Origin: Effrenium voratum
Lineage: Eukaryota > Sar > Dinophyceae > Suessiales > Symbiodiniaceae
Reading direction: 5' to 3'
Assembly: GCA_963377175.1 (NCBI GenBank)
Contig: CAUJNA010001635.1
Location: 1-64,000 of the forward strand
Length of the DNA: 64,000 bases
In this document: positions 19,200 through 29,276 of the stretch, in pieces
How positions within the stretch are numbered: the stretch's first letter is position 1
Layout: the number at the start of each line of letters is the position of its first letter
Made by a program: the position numbers and the translations under genes
The notes under the pieces: model-generated
What the model was told of the DNA's origin: nothing
The model's database searches: none
Seen by the model: the letters and a program-made list of their open reading frames with translations, nothing else

Positions 19200-19708
19200 C
19201 CGTGCTCCCCGGACGGTCATGGAGTCCACGGCCCGCAGCTGCTGCACGTCGCCGTACTGAGGGTTGAAGCTCCTCGCCGCGTTCGTCGGCGCTCGGAAGG
19301 CGCCGCGTCCTCCACGGCCTTGATGCGCCGGTCCGTGAGGTCCTTGTTGCGCTGGAACTTGTCGGCGTTGTCCTGCAGCAGCCGGAACTCGTGCTTCTCC
19401 ACATCCTCGCGGGCGCCGTACACCGTCTCGTGCGGCCGGGCGTTGTAGGCCCCGGCTGCCCGCTCGAAGTGGTCACTGCCCGCCCTTGCGCGCCACGTCC
19501 TTCTTCAGCGTCTGGATGCCCCGGTCCACCACGGCCGTGGCGTTGCGGTCACGGCTTCCCGGTCCAGTGGCGAACTCGTTGCCCAGGTCGGTCGTGACCA
19601 CCTGCGCCTGCAGGGGCTCCGCGGCAGCCTCTCGGGTGAAGACGACCGCCAGGCCGTACCTGGTCTTCCCCCAAGTGTTCTGGCTGAAGTCGATGAGGTC
19701 GGCCCCTT
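19200..19708 (-). pseudogene. Retroviral-type (rve) integrase of the Polinton-like virus
   Basis: Minus-strand translation gives ADLIDFSQNTWGKTRYGLAV (first catalytic Asp block), VVTTDLGNEF (second Asp, TDxGxEF), RNATAVVDRGIQTLKKDV (position of the third acidic residue, Asp rather than Glu) and, after a frameshift at about 19470, AGAYNARPHETVYGAREDVE, the YNxxPH...G end block. The spacing between the first two Asp is shorter than usual, so there is probably an internal deletion. Such integrases are a hallmark of Polintons/Mavericks and related viruses, inserting the linear genome into host DNA. It reads on the same strand as the S74 fibre upstream. Confidence 0.72.
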
Positions 19709-19779
19709 AGCAGCCCGAAGGCCATGGCCTGCGTCACGTCAGGTCACGCTGCCTCGCGAGTCGGTACAGCTTCCGTCGG

Positions 19780-20555
19780 CCAGATCTCTCAGCGCCTCCA
19801 TTAAGATTGTTCTTCGGCCCGCGCTGGGCCGGAAGCCCTTGCGCACAGGCGCGAGTAGTCGAGGGTGACTGACCATCTCCGTGCCGTCGCTCCACCGGGC
19901 GGTGCCCGTCTTCCACTTCGTTCCTGCGAAGTCGTTCAAGGCAAAGCCCAGCCTCAGGTCCCCGTTCATGTCGGGGGCTTGTACTGCTTGGCCTCCTCCT
20001 CCACGTCGGCCTCGGCCATCTCCGTCTTCGCCCGGCTGTCCGACAAGTTGGTGAAGCCCGTGTTGCAGACCACGTTGCCCGTGTTGCCGGCGATCACCAG
20101 GCAGCGGGGGTTCCTCTGGTTCGTGGTCAGGGACAGCTGCGTCGAGAGGCTCTTCGTCTGCGCCAGCTCCTCGTCGTTGATCATGATGAGCTCGCGCTGG
20201 TGCGCCCCGCCGTCCCGCTCCAGGAAGACCCGCGCGCTCTGGTTGCCCAGCAGCCGCAGCTCCGGGCCGCTGTCGGAGGCCGCGCTGTTGTTGGAAATCT
20301 GAGCTTGCTCCAGCCCGCCCAGTTCTTCGTCAAAAAGAGATCGTCCGAGAAGTCGGAGGTGTTGGTCACGGTGAGCGTGTTGGACGCAAAGAGCGAGCTC
20401 GTCACGTCGCCGCACACCACGCTGCCCGTCGACACTCCGCCACTCGTGGCCGTGAAGGTGCAGTCCAGGCTCTCGCAGTCCAGCGGGCCCACGGAGGCCG
20501 CCCGGCGATCGTCAGCGTGGCGCCCATGACCGCCCCGGCGGCTGCGAAGCGGCAA
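19780..20555 (-). pseudogene. Viral fibre with S74 intramolecular chaperone domain
   Basis: Minus-strand text starts with AVMGATLTIAG (the beta-repeat seen in the second fibre copy at 62.9 kb), then SVVCGDVTSSLFASNTLTVT, then after a frameshift the end domain: GNTGNVVCNTGFTNLSDSRA followed by KTEMAEA, later NGDLRLGFALNDFAGTKW and LDYSRL. The LSDSRxK block opens peptidase S74 domains, which trimerise tail spikes and fibres and then cut themselves off; LDYSRL fits the end of that domain. The gene is frameshifted at least twice. Its product would be a receptor-binding fibre on the virion. Confidence 0.68.
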
Positions 20556-21237
20556 TCGCACCTCTGACCACGGCAGCAGCCCTGGCCACCACGGACGGGC
20601 AGGTGGCTGCGCACGGGAGCAGCATCGCTGCGCTGCAGAGTTCGCTGACCACGGGCCTCTCAAACAAGGCTTGACCAGTCGGCCTTCGACGTGCTGGAGG
20701 GCGTGGTGGCCACGAAGAGCGCCCCCGACAGCGTGGACCTGAAGCTGTCTGTCGAACTACAGCACCACGGCAACCATGAACGGCTCCCAACGCTCTGCTG
20801 GGCGTCGTCACCGCCGCAGCGCTGGCCTCCAAGCTCGCAAGCCGAGACGCCTCCATCTCGGGGCTGCAGGCCTCCAAGGCGGACGCCAGCGCCCTGACCG
20901 CGTACGCCCTGCAGTCGGCCGTCGACACTTGTTCGGAGGTGGGCTATAAGATAGCAGCCGCCCTCCTGGACGCAGTCACCACGGCAGCCCTGGACGCCGC
21001 CCGTCGGCAAGGCGGACGCCAGCGCGCTGGCCGCCCTGCTCTCCACGGTGGACGGGTTGGACACGCTGCTGGAGGTGGACACCAAGATAGCAAATGCCCT
21101 GCTGGATCTCGCCACCGAGGCCTTCGTCGCAGCGCAGCTTGCTAGCCGGGACGCCAGCATCTCGGCGCTCCAGGGCGCCAAGGCCGACGCGGCCTCGTAC
21201 GCCACGAACGCCGCTCTCTCAGCCAGCAAGGGCAGTG
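20550..21237 (+). pseudogene. Viral fibre shaft (coiled-coil repeat) fragment
   Basis: The plus strand gives, with several frameshifts, LTTAAALATTDGQVAAHGSS, then AALASKLASRDASISGLQAS, then VAAQLASRDASISALQGAKA. The LASRDASISxLQ unit is repeated and heptad-like, as in trimeric fibre shafts. The fragment is opposite in strand to the S74 part next to it, joined at about 20550, and is fused at 21237 to antisense methylase sequence. Both joins look like rearrangement breakpoints. Confidence 0.6.
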
Positions 21238-21602
21238 GCTGCTGCTGCCGTGCGAAGGAGCCCCACTTCCCCGAGAAGCTGTTGCGCAGCAGGGCGTGCG
21301 CGCAGGCCGCCCTGCGCCCGGCAGGGCCTCTCAGCGCGCCCGGCAGGAGGCGCCTGAAGTAGAAGTGCCTGTCCACGTCGCGCCCCAAAAAACGCAGGAA
21401 GACCGGGTCGCCTCAAGTAGCAGCGGTGCAGGTTTGCGACGGGCTCGAAGGCGTCGGCGCCACGCACCTCCAGGCCCGGGCGCCGCCGGGCAAGGTAGTA
21501 CTCCAGCTTTCCGGAACCGAAGAAGGGCGAGTGCAGCACCGTGACGTCGCCCAGCAGCCGGTCCAGGTGCGGCGATTTGCTTCCCATGTATTTCAGACGC
21601 AT
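21238..21602 (-). pseudogene. Dam-type methylase, right (inverted) copy, N-terminal part
   Basis: It starts MRLKYMGSK at 21602, with HSPFFGSGKLEYYLARRRPG and NSFSGKWGSF-type text shared with the left copy. The DPPY half is absent because the sequence joins the fibre shaft at about 21237. At 21540-21480 it keeps a few residues missing from the left copy, and it has its own frameshifts. Confidence 0.75.
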
Positions 21603-21729
21603 GCGGCCGGCCTTTAGTTTTAGACGTCTCTTAGAAAACTCCGGGCGTGGTACGGCGAATCCCATATATCTTCCAGTCTCGCCGCCCGGCTTCCCTTCTT
21701 CGAATTTGGAAAGTAACGCAAAGGGACGA
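21603..21729. promoter_or_regulatory. Divergent promoter interval, right copy
   Basis: These 127 bp lie between the Dam and ATPase starts. The ATPase-proximal 30 bases match the left copy. The Dam-proximal part (TTAGTTTTAGACGTCTCTTA) does not, which suggests the two copies are separate insertions or old duplicates rather than a recent inversion. Confidence 0.4.
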
Positions 21730-22461
21730 ATGGGGAAGATCAAGCTTTTCCCCACGACCGAGTACACCAGCAAGCAAGCCTCGGACCCCGTGGTGCCCCT
21801 GGCGCCGTGCACCGGCATCTTCCTCGGGCCGTCGAAATCGGGCAAGACCGTGGCGCTGATCAGCCTGATTCTGGAGCAGTGTCGAGGCGTCTTCGAGAGA
21901 ATCTACGTCTTCAGCCCGAGCGTTAACATCGACGACGGCTGGATCCCCGTCAAGAAGTACATCGAGGAGGACCTGGGGGTGAACACGGAGCGTGAACAGG
22001 CTTACTGGGACGAGTGGGACGAGCCGGCGCTGCGCCGCATCATCCAGCAGCAGCGCAAGATCACGGAGGCGTCCAAGAAGTTGGAGATGAAGAAACTGTA
22101 CCAGGTCCTGATAATAATCGACGACTACGCCGATAGCCCGCAGCTCCACAAGTCCCACGACGCCCTTGGGTGAGCTCCCAGAAGCTGAGGCTCATCAGCG
22201 CCGCCGCAGCACGAGCTGGACGGCGTCATCGAGGAGCTGAGCGCACTGCTGCCGAAGGAGCAGCTGTACCGGCTGTACGAGCAGGCGACCCGAGAACCTT
22301 ACAGCTTCCTCTTCGTGTACTACCTGAAGCCGAAGAACGAAATGTTCTACAAGCGCTTCGAAGAGCGTTTCGCGCTTGGAAAAGCTCCCGATGGGAGCGG
22401 CGCTCAGCTTCCTGGGCCAGAAGCTGGTCGCCAGCTCCACGCTGATCAACGCGAGGTGTGA
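21730..22461 (+). pseudogene. A32-type packaging ATPase, right copy
   Basis: It starts MGKIKLFPTTEYTSK. Walker A is GIFLGPSKSGKT and Walker B is LIIIDDYADSPQLHK with the intact Asp-Asp pair. Near 22170 about 15 residues present in the left copy (TLFIRGRHMQ region) are deleted and the frame shifts. The C-terminal part YSFLFVYYLKPKNEMFYKRF, lost from the left copy, is present. The two copies thus carry complementary lesions and neither is functional. Confidence 0.8.
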
Positions 22462-22501
22462 GCTTCCGTCGCAGCCGTCCAGTCGCCCGTCGTTTGCCGG
22501 A

Positions 22502-22588
22502 CGGGCGGCTTCCTAAAGAGAAGGATCTACGTTGACAGCCGCAAGAGGGTGGCCGGCTCGGACAGCGACTTCGAGGTCGACCTAGGAG
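22502..22588 (+). pseudogene. Penton-like protein N-terminus, right copy
   Basis: The text GGFLKRRIYVDSRKRVAGSD and then SDFEVDLGE matches the left copy. It is cut at 22588, where the GAGAGCGAAGTCG repeat begins. The ATG start of the left copy is not present. Confidence 0.65.
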
Positions 22589-23390
22589 AGCGAAGTCGAG
22601 GTCGGGTTGCGCGGCTCGGCAGGCTGGAGGCTTCGATGCCAGGCAGAGGCTTCGATACCCGGCAGGGACGTGGCGCGTGGCGCGCCCGAAGTGCCAAGCC
22701 GTCACCGTATGACCGTATGACCGTATGATCCGTATGATTCGTATGACTTGGCAGGCTGGCGTCGAGGCTTTGATGCCGGGCAGGCAGGTGGCGCGGCAGG
22801 CACCTCGGTATCGAAGCCTCACAGTCCGCCGGGCCTACATGTGCTATATGGGTCCTCCACTCCCCCGGGTCGTACTATATGGCTCTCACAAGGCAACCCA
22901 CAGAACCCGGGTCCTTGCTATATGTGCTATATGTACTATATGGCTCTCACAAGGCAACCCACAGAGCTGTATACTATACTCATAGCACCTCAACATGTAC
23001 CAAATATGCATTGTGTAGCACATATAGTGTATTTAACGCGCGTCTCGATACCATATAGTACATATATAGGACATATAGCAAGGAGCCCGGAGAGTGTGGG
23101 GGTTCAGTGGGTTGGCGTGTAAGACCCATATAGCACATATAGCACATATAGCAAGGAGCCCGGAGAGTGTGGGGGTTCAGTGGGTTGGCGTGTAAGACCC
23201 ATATAGTACATATAGCACATGTAGCAAGGAGCCGGGGGACTGTGGAGGTTCCACAGGTTGTTGGCGTGCACGCCTCGAGGCCGTTTTTGGATCAATTTTG
23301 AATCAATGTTGCTGCAACGAAAGTCAACCATGGATCAATTTTGATGCAATATTGCGGCAACGAGAATCAACCATGGATCAATATTGGAAG
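22585..23390. repeat. Composite repeat module, second copy (CGTATGA and CATATAG blocks)
   Basis: The order is: edge of the EcoRI-palindrome unit, GGCAGGCTGGAGGCTTCGAT / GCCGGGCAGG blocks, CCGTATGA tandem (about 22705-22750), and a CATATAG minisatellite in inverted arrangement (22835-22980 against 23040-23260). ATCAATTTTGAATCAA blocks (23290-23385) follow, then a fold-back element. This is the same order as 8820-9397, with a different minisatellite in the palindromic slot. Confidence 0.7.
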
Positions 23391-23792
23391 CTCTCTCTTT
23401 AGAGGGAGTTTCCCAAACGGATTCTATTCCACCTGGTAGGCTCCTGACACTCGTCCGTCCAGGAAACGACCTCGTCCTGCGAAGGATTCGAAATCTAAAA
23501 TGCTGCGTGCAGGCGTGTGGCTGCAACATAACGACCCCTAGATATGCGCCACAATTTGGCTCCAGGTTGCATTTCAAGCAAGGTCAAGCTTTGCCAAAGG
23601 AAACCCCTTTTCCCTTTTTTTTGGGACCCCTTGTTTGGGGGACTTTTTTTCTTTTTTTTTCCTTAGCCCTGCAAAGGTTGGCTTGCTTGAAATGCAACCT
23701 TCGCAGGACGAGGTCGTTTCCTGGACGGACAAGTGTCAGGAGCCTACCAGGTGGAATAGAATCCGTTTGGGAAACTCCCTCTAAAGAGAGAG
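23391..23792. mobile_element. Fold-back element, copy 2 (right arm internally deleted)
   Basis: The left arm 23391-23581 is homologous to the arm at 9398-9589. The right arm (23682-23792) lacks about 80 bases that the left arm and copy 1 retain. The spacer is pyrimidine-rich as in copy 1. The tip CTCTCTCTTTAGAGGGAGTT is conserved. Confidence 0.85.
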
Positions 23793-23879
23793 GCCAACCA
23801 TTTACAACACTTTGCAAGAAGCTGGGTGCGTGCGAAAGCCGAGCGCTTGGAAAGCAAGAAGAAACCAAGCAAAACCAAA

Positions 23880-25050
23880 TTATCCACAGGAACATTGCCC
23901 ATAGACGCAAGCCGCGCTGCGCACAGCCGGATGCACGCATTGCATCCTGCGCAACCAATGCCTTCGATTGTTTTACGCCTTACCGGTAACACACCTGGCG
24001 TCTGGGCTTTGTTGACCACAGGAGCATTTAAGAGGCCGCAGGGGGGTGCAGGCACAGGGAAGAACACGCATGTCTTTTTCCCGCCCCCAAGTCTTGACTT
24101 CCAAGCAACGCGCAAAGAAAAAGCAAGCGCGCCATTTGTTGGTGCTTTTTTGTCTTTGGCTTGAAGATGCAAACCGTTCTGCCATGGTCGTGCTGCTGCA
24201 GACACAATGCAATCTGAAGGTTGTTTTTCCGACAGCATGAGCATGAGATTGCAGAACCAGCATCCCCCGCACACGGTGCAAGGTTGGGACCTGTCGAGGC
24301 GGTCACTGCATGCAGGGACATGCTATGTGCGGTACCTGTCGGCACTGCGGTGCTCTCTTGCACTTTGCAAAGACACCTGAGCCGGAAAGGGGTGGGCGGG
24401 CGCAACGAGGGGCCCTTACGCGTGGTCTTAGGGGCTTGAAGCAGAAAACGGCAACGCGTCCGAAGATGCAATCAAGATTGAAACATAGGGGAAAAGGACC
24501 AAACGTTAGACTTAACACTGCTTCAAGCCGCAAGGGAACATCAGCAAAAGACAGTACAACCAACAAAATGGTGCGCTTGCTTTTTGGGCGTGCTTGGAAG
24601 TCAAGGCTTGGGGGGCGGAAGAAGACATGCGTGTTCTTTCCCTGTGCCTGGGGCCCCCTGCGGCGTCTTAAATGCCTCCGTGGTTAACAAAGCGGTTCGA
24701 CCAGACGGCAGGTGTGTTACCGGTAAGGCGTAAAACAATCGAAGGCATTGGTTGCGCAGGATGCAATGCGTGCATCCGGCTGTGTGCAGTGCGGCACACG
24801 GTGCAAAGTTGGGACCTGTCAAGGCGGTCACTGCATGCAGGGACTATGCGCGGTACCTGTCGGCGCTGCGGGCTCTCTTGCACTTTAAGAAGACACCTGG
24901 AAAGGGGGGTGGGCGGGCGCAAAGCGTGCTCTTAGGGGCTTAAAGCAGAAAACGGCCACCGAAGATGCAATTAAGATTTTAGAGGAGAACAACGTTAGAC
25001 TTAACACTGCTTCAAGCCGTAAGGGAGCAGGGAGAAAGACAAGCGTTCTT
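23880..25050. repeat. Nested inverted and direct repeats
   Basis: About 23915-24110 reappears inverted at about 24595-24785 (shared text TTGTTTTACGCCTTACCGGT). About 24255-24545 is repeated directly at about 24795-25045 (shared GGCGGTCACTGCATGCAGGG and GTTAGACTTAACACTGCTTC). No coding signal is visible; the frames here are shadows. Confidence 0.8.
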
Positions 25051-26940
25051 TCCCTGTGCCTGCACCCGCCTGCCAAGCAAACGGCTTATCGCAGCACTTT
25101 CATGCTCCGGCGCATAGTGCGTCGGCCGGATGACAGCGCGGATTGGGCCAGAAATCATGTGGGCAAACCGAAAGCGAGCATGCGGCTGGCGTTAAATGCG
25201 GCTGTGTTTCCGCGGCTGAGCTGATCAGCCCACACGTTAAGCTTGCCTGGGTGCGCGACGCCAGCACGATTGCAGAAAGCCGAAGATGTGGATGGCTTTT
25301 GGTTCTTGATGCTGGAGAGATTTCAAAGTTGGCGTGCGGGAAGAGCTTAGTACAATTGCTTCTGCTGTTGTCGTGTGGCACCTGCTGCAGTTGTTGCACG
25401 GTACAGCATCGAAGTAAGTCCTGGGCGGGTGGAGAGTTTTCAGCGAATGGAGTTTTGGCAGTGCTTGAGGCTTTCAAGCGTGCATCGGCGCTCATCCTAT
25501 CATAGATTTCTGGCGGCTTGCAGCGACAATGGCGCCAGAGCGGGTACTGCCTGGACGTCAAGCATGGTGACTCCTTGTCTGGTGTTGCGTTGAAGGCTGC
25601 AGCCGTCACCAACAGCCACTGCTCAAAGACATTCTTCCTGTGTTGAAAAGATGGGGGGGCGCGCAATACAAGAAGAAGGAGTTCGACAAAATTCACCCGT
25701 TCTCTGCTGGGGTAGGAGGCTCAAGAATGAGCTGGCAACTGCACAGACTGCAATCACCTTCATGTTGGACAAGTTCAAAAACTTGTATGCGGATGCAGCA
25801 ACTTGAACATATGTTTTGATTTTGGCGCCCCTTCACAGGCTTGCTAACAGTTGAGAAGGTTGCCCGTTTTGCTCGTCCGCACGTTTTCATGGCTCAAACT
25901 AGCGGGGGGGTTGGACGGTTGGATGGGTGGGCTTGCCTACGTGATAGATGCGGTTTGCAGAACATGTTACAAGTCTGGTGCATGCAGCGCTTGACAGCAG
26001 GAGTCAGCATGTCCACGCAACGGAGTTGCTCGCATACAGTCGAAACATCGTATGGATTTTTAGGCAATCACGACAATGTGAGCTTATGGGCAGCCAGGCC
26101 TCCGGCTGCTGTTGGGTTTTTGAACCAACTTGATATGTGCACCTTGGACATGAGAGCAGAACTCAACAAGAATGACAGAAAGTATTGTTAGCTTCAAAGC
26201 TTCAGGGGATTCACAAAACCTTGTGGCTGTGACGTGTCTCGTGGAAGTCGAATTTTCAGACTAGACATTCGTGCTGCCTGCTCAGCTGACGTGCGGCTGC
26301 TGTGCGAAAGATGGAGGCAGCATTGTCGAAGATCGACAGGACAGATCTTGTACCATAGCATCAAGGTTTTATTTTGACCAAGTCACTCGTTGAATCCGTC
26401 ACAACAAAAGGGGGGTTGGTGGTGACAAATCAGGTGACCAACATCAGATGATCGCATCTTGTAAGCATGAGTGCATCAATTGGACGTGCAGGACTCGCGC
26501 CCTTTCTTTTGCAGGCCTGAGAAGTCAGCACGCCTGCGTAAGATCTTGACCTGAGACCACACGTCGCAGGAAGTCCTGTGGGCTTGATGAAGAGACAGAC
26601 TTTCTCTTCTGCGACCCCGCGGGGGTCTGTTTTGAGGACACCCTCGCGGCAGTGGATCAGAAGGACCCGATAGCCAAAGCTAGCTGTATGCTGGTGTGTC
26701 AATTGAGCGGATCACTTTCTCAGGACAGACTCAGCTTCCGATTCGCAGGCAGTGTCATTGGTCTTTGAGCGATCCACAATGATCGCCAATGCCAATGCAT
26801 AGATTAGACTTGTACCGACTCAGGCTCTTCGAATTTGGCTGCTCTGAGATGGCGCTTTGTCTGGGGTGCTAGTCCGAAGGCTACGCATTTCTGAGATGTG
26901 TGCTCAAGCATTGACACCATAACAGCTTGTTTTGGGTCAG
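25051..26940. other. Unassigned, probably host gene intron or intergenic
   Basis: I see no repeat family, RNA gene or convincing exon. A long minus-strand frame at 25100-25696 has no motif and irregular composition. Some plus-strand acceptor-like CAG|G sites exist but without convincing coding text after them. Confidence 0.4.
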
Positions 26941-27009
26941 GTTGCTGACAGCAATGGCACGACGTTGCTCCACGTTGCGGCCCGAGCAGGCAGCTTTCAA
27001 ATTGTGAAG
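26941..27009 (+). CDS. Host gene exon: ankyrin repeat
   Basis: After an acceptor TTTTGGGTCAG|G the frame reads VADSNGTTLLHVAARAGSFQ and then IVK, a textbook ankyrin half-turn (GTTxLHxAAxxGxxxIV). It is followed by GC, a donor that dinoflagellates commonly use. Ankyrin repeats bind proteins. Which gene it belongs to is not certain, since no start codon exon is identified. Confidence 0.6.
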
Positions 27010-27232
27010 GCTCGGCCCCCAATACCGCCTTTACTTTCAAGGGAATGTACCACTTGAATTGTGACAAGATATGCAGGACCTTGTTCTTCGGTCCATTGAC
27101 GTCAACTCTGTCGATTGCCACGTGCTCACCAACCGCTTGTGATGCTGGATGATTGTCGAAACTTTCTGGTTTGAGCCAATGATTGGTGATGTTTTGCAAG
27201 CACAGACTTTCCAGACTAGTGGCATTTGGCTA

Positions 27233-27310
27233 GGTGCTGGGTGGACGCCACTTCATGTGGCAAGCTGCATGGGACGCCAGGCAACGGCACGGATCATGCA
27301 GATTGACTGT
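27233..27310 (+). CDS. Host gene exon: ankyrin repeat
   Basis: This reads GAGWTPLHVASCMGRQATAR then IMQ, matching the ankyrin consensus (GWTPLHxAsxxGxxxxa). The acceptor is CTAG|G at 27231-27234. The exon end is not defined. It continues the repeat begun in the exon at 26941. Confidence 0.55.
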
Positions 27311-28435
27311 GGACATACTGTATTTCCGTCTCTTGCAAAGGGGATGCTGAAACATTGACTTGCAGAGGATGTATCGCTGTACCTCTTGCAAATGGGTGCA
27401 AAGTCCACCAGAACTTCCAGGCCCCCGTTTTGAGCCTGTGCTGAAACTCGCAGTGACCCATGGCAAATGGAATGTGAAGTCCAACACGTGCGCTGCTTCC
27501 ATTGAGGGGCCACACGGCGGAAAGCCTCTGCAGCCACCCGCACACCAAAGAGGCGATTTGGGGTCGATTTTCTCGGGCTGTCGCTTCTATGGCTTGCCTG
27601 AGCTGCACTGCGCTCATTCAGGTGGTGGTAGGCTTCGAAGAGCGGCGGCCCCGAGTGACGCAGGCCATCCCGGCGAGAGGTGAGATTGATATTGAACGTA
27701 GGGACGACGATGATGTTGGTGCTGTTTGTGGACAACTCACTTCTGGTACTTATGCTTAAACACAGCCTTTCGGCTCACTTTCCAGCAGGAGCAAGTATGA
27801 TGCCAGGATCTTGAACTTTTGTTGGGTGGATGTTGAAAGGAAAAGTGACTCGTCTCCGCTTCTCTAGTCATTTCTGTTGCAAAGGATCAATTATTTCTAG
27901 CGCCGCGGAGCTCTCGGGCACGTCGTTCTTCCATCTCCAGCCGCTACTGTGTTGAGGCAAGCAACTTTGACACTATACATTGTTTTGTCATGGCTCACAT
28001 GGCAATGGCGCGTCGCCAAAGTGCAGACTTCGGGAAAGGTGTCGCTCGCTTGCATTGAGCACATACGAGGCTTCCGAATTGGGAGAACAGGGCACACCGA
28101 GGATCCTGGAACCCCAGCTTCCAGCGAGCTTGGCCGCTCCGGTGCCTTGCCATATACTTTTTATGTCTGACTGCGTCAGAGAGCCAAGCTAAGGCCAGCC
28201 TAATGGCCACACTAGGGCCACAAGCTGCTTTGGAAGCGAAGCGCGCAGCGATCGGCAGTCACCTGGGATGAAGCTACGGGGACCGCTGAGAGTTGTAGAG
28301 ATGAGATGATTTGCGGAGGTAAGGAAGAGGTTCACACACGTGCGACAGAAGGAGTGTTTTTCACGGGCAGGAAATTGGTTGGGGGTTGCAAAAATGGCCG
28401 GATGGGGCGCGAAGCCACCCGCACTGAGGCTCCAG
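27311..28435 (+). other. Probable introns of the host gene
   Basis: No clear coding text apart from a short candidate at about 27620-27680 (VVVGFEERRPRVTQAIPARG). No repeats were recognised. Confidence 0.35.
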
Positions 28436-28519
28436 GCCGTGCAGGTCATGCGCCTGGAGAACAACGTGGTGGACAAGAGATGCGCGGAGACCGAGGCTTT
28501 GATCCAGTCCAAGGCGAAG
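28436..28519 (+). CDS. Host gene exon: coiled coil
   Basis: After CTCCAG|G the frame reads AVQVMRLENNVVDKRCAETE and then ALIQSKAK: 28 codons, charged with hydrophobic heptad spacing. The 84-base length keeps phase. Confidence 0.5.
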
Positions 28520-29276
28520 GGCTGGGCAGACGCATTGGTCCTTTTTTTTGTTGGTCGGGACGCGGTCCTCCTTGGGGATCCCCGAGTTCCGGTACTGGAG
28601 TTGTTGTCTAATCAGAGGTGTGGAGCTCACTTATGCTTTACGTATTTGTGCAAGGGTCAAAACTCGCGATGCACAAATTATTATGTCAGCTGCCGTGACG
28701 TGACACAAATCTTAAAGCGAGGAGCGACACCCTTGTTTCGGCCTTTGAGGGCTAGATGAAGAGGAGCTTGTATGTAGCTAATGCTTTTGCACGAAGAGCG
28801 CGTTGGTTGAATTCTCCTTACGTTCAAATAATGTGGTTGCACTCAATTAAAGTGAAGTAATGTGCTGCGTGTTTTCCATCATCCCCAGCAGAACTTGGCT
28901 AGTGCTAGCCTGACGGAAGACTGGCATATCTCCGTTGAAACAGAATCTGCTAAACCGCTAGGCTTTGCACTTGTGGAAAAGCAGTGCAGCAACCCCCCCG
29001 ATCATCTGGAAAGGTGTGTTCGTTTTGTGTACTTTGCGGGCTTCGCGGTAAACAAAAGTCCTGAAACTTGAGACTTTCGGCCGAGCTGTGACAAACGAGC
29101 TGCCCCTGTGTGGAGCGACACCCGTAGCCAACCACGGAATGTGTTTTGACTGGCGCAATTTGGTGCCAGTGCGAAGATGCGGACAGTTGCAGGCTCTTTG
29201 CATGCCGGGCAACAAAGGGCCGAGGTCTTGTGGTGCTTTGTCCACGCGGTATTCGTAAAGTAGGTTCCAGTGGCAG

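Noticed and set aside
20660..21388. 242-codon minus-strand ORF as one protein
   Set aside because: Its first part is the inverted methylase copy and the rest is antisense to the fibre shaft, so it is a fusion artefact of the rearrangement.
25100..25696. 198-codon minus-strand ORF
   Set aside because: No motif, irregular composition and no support from neighbouring exons or repeats; probably chance.
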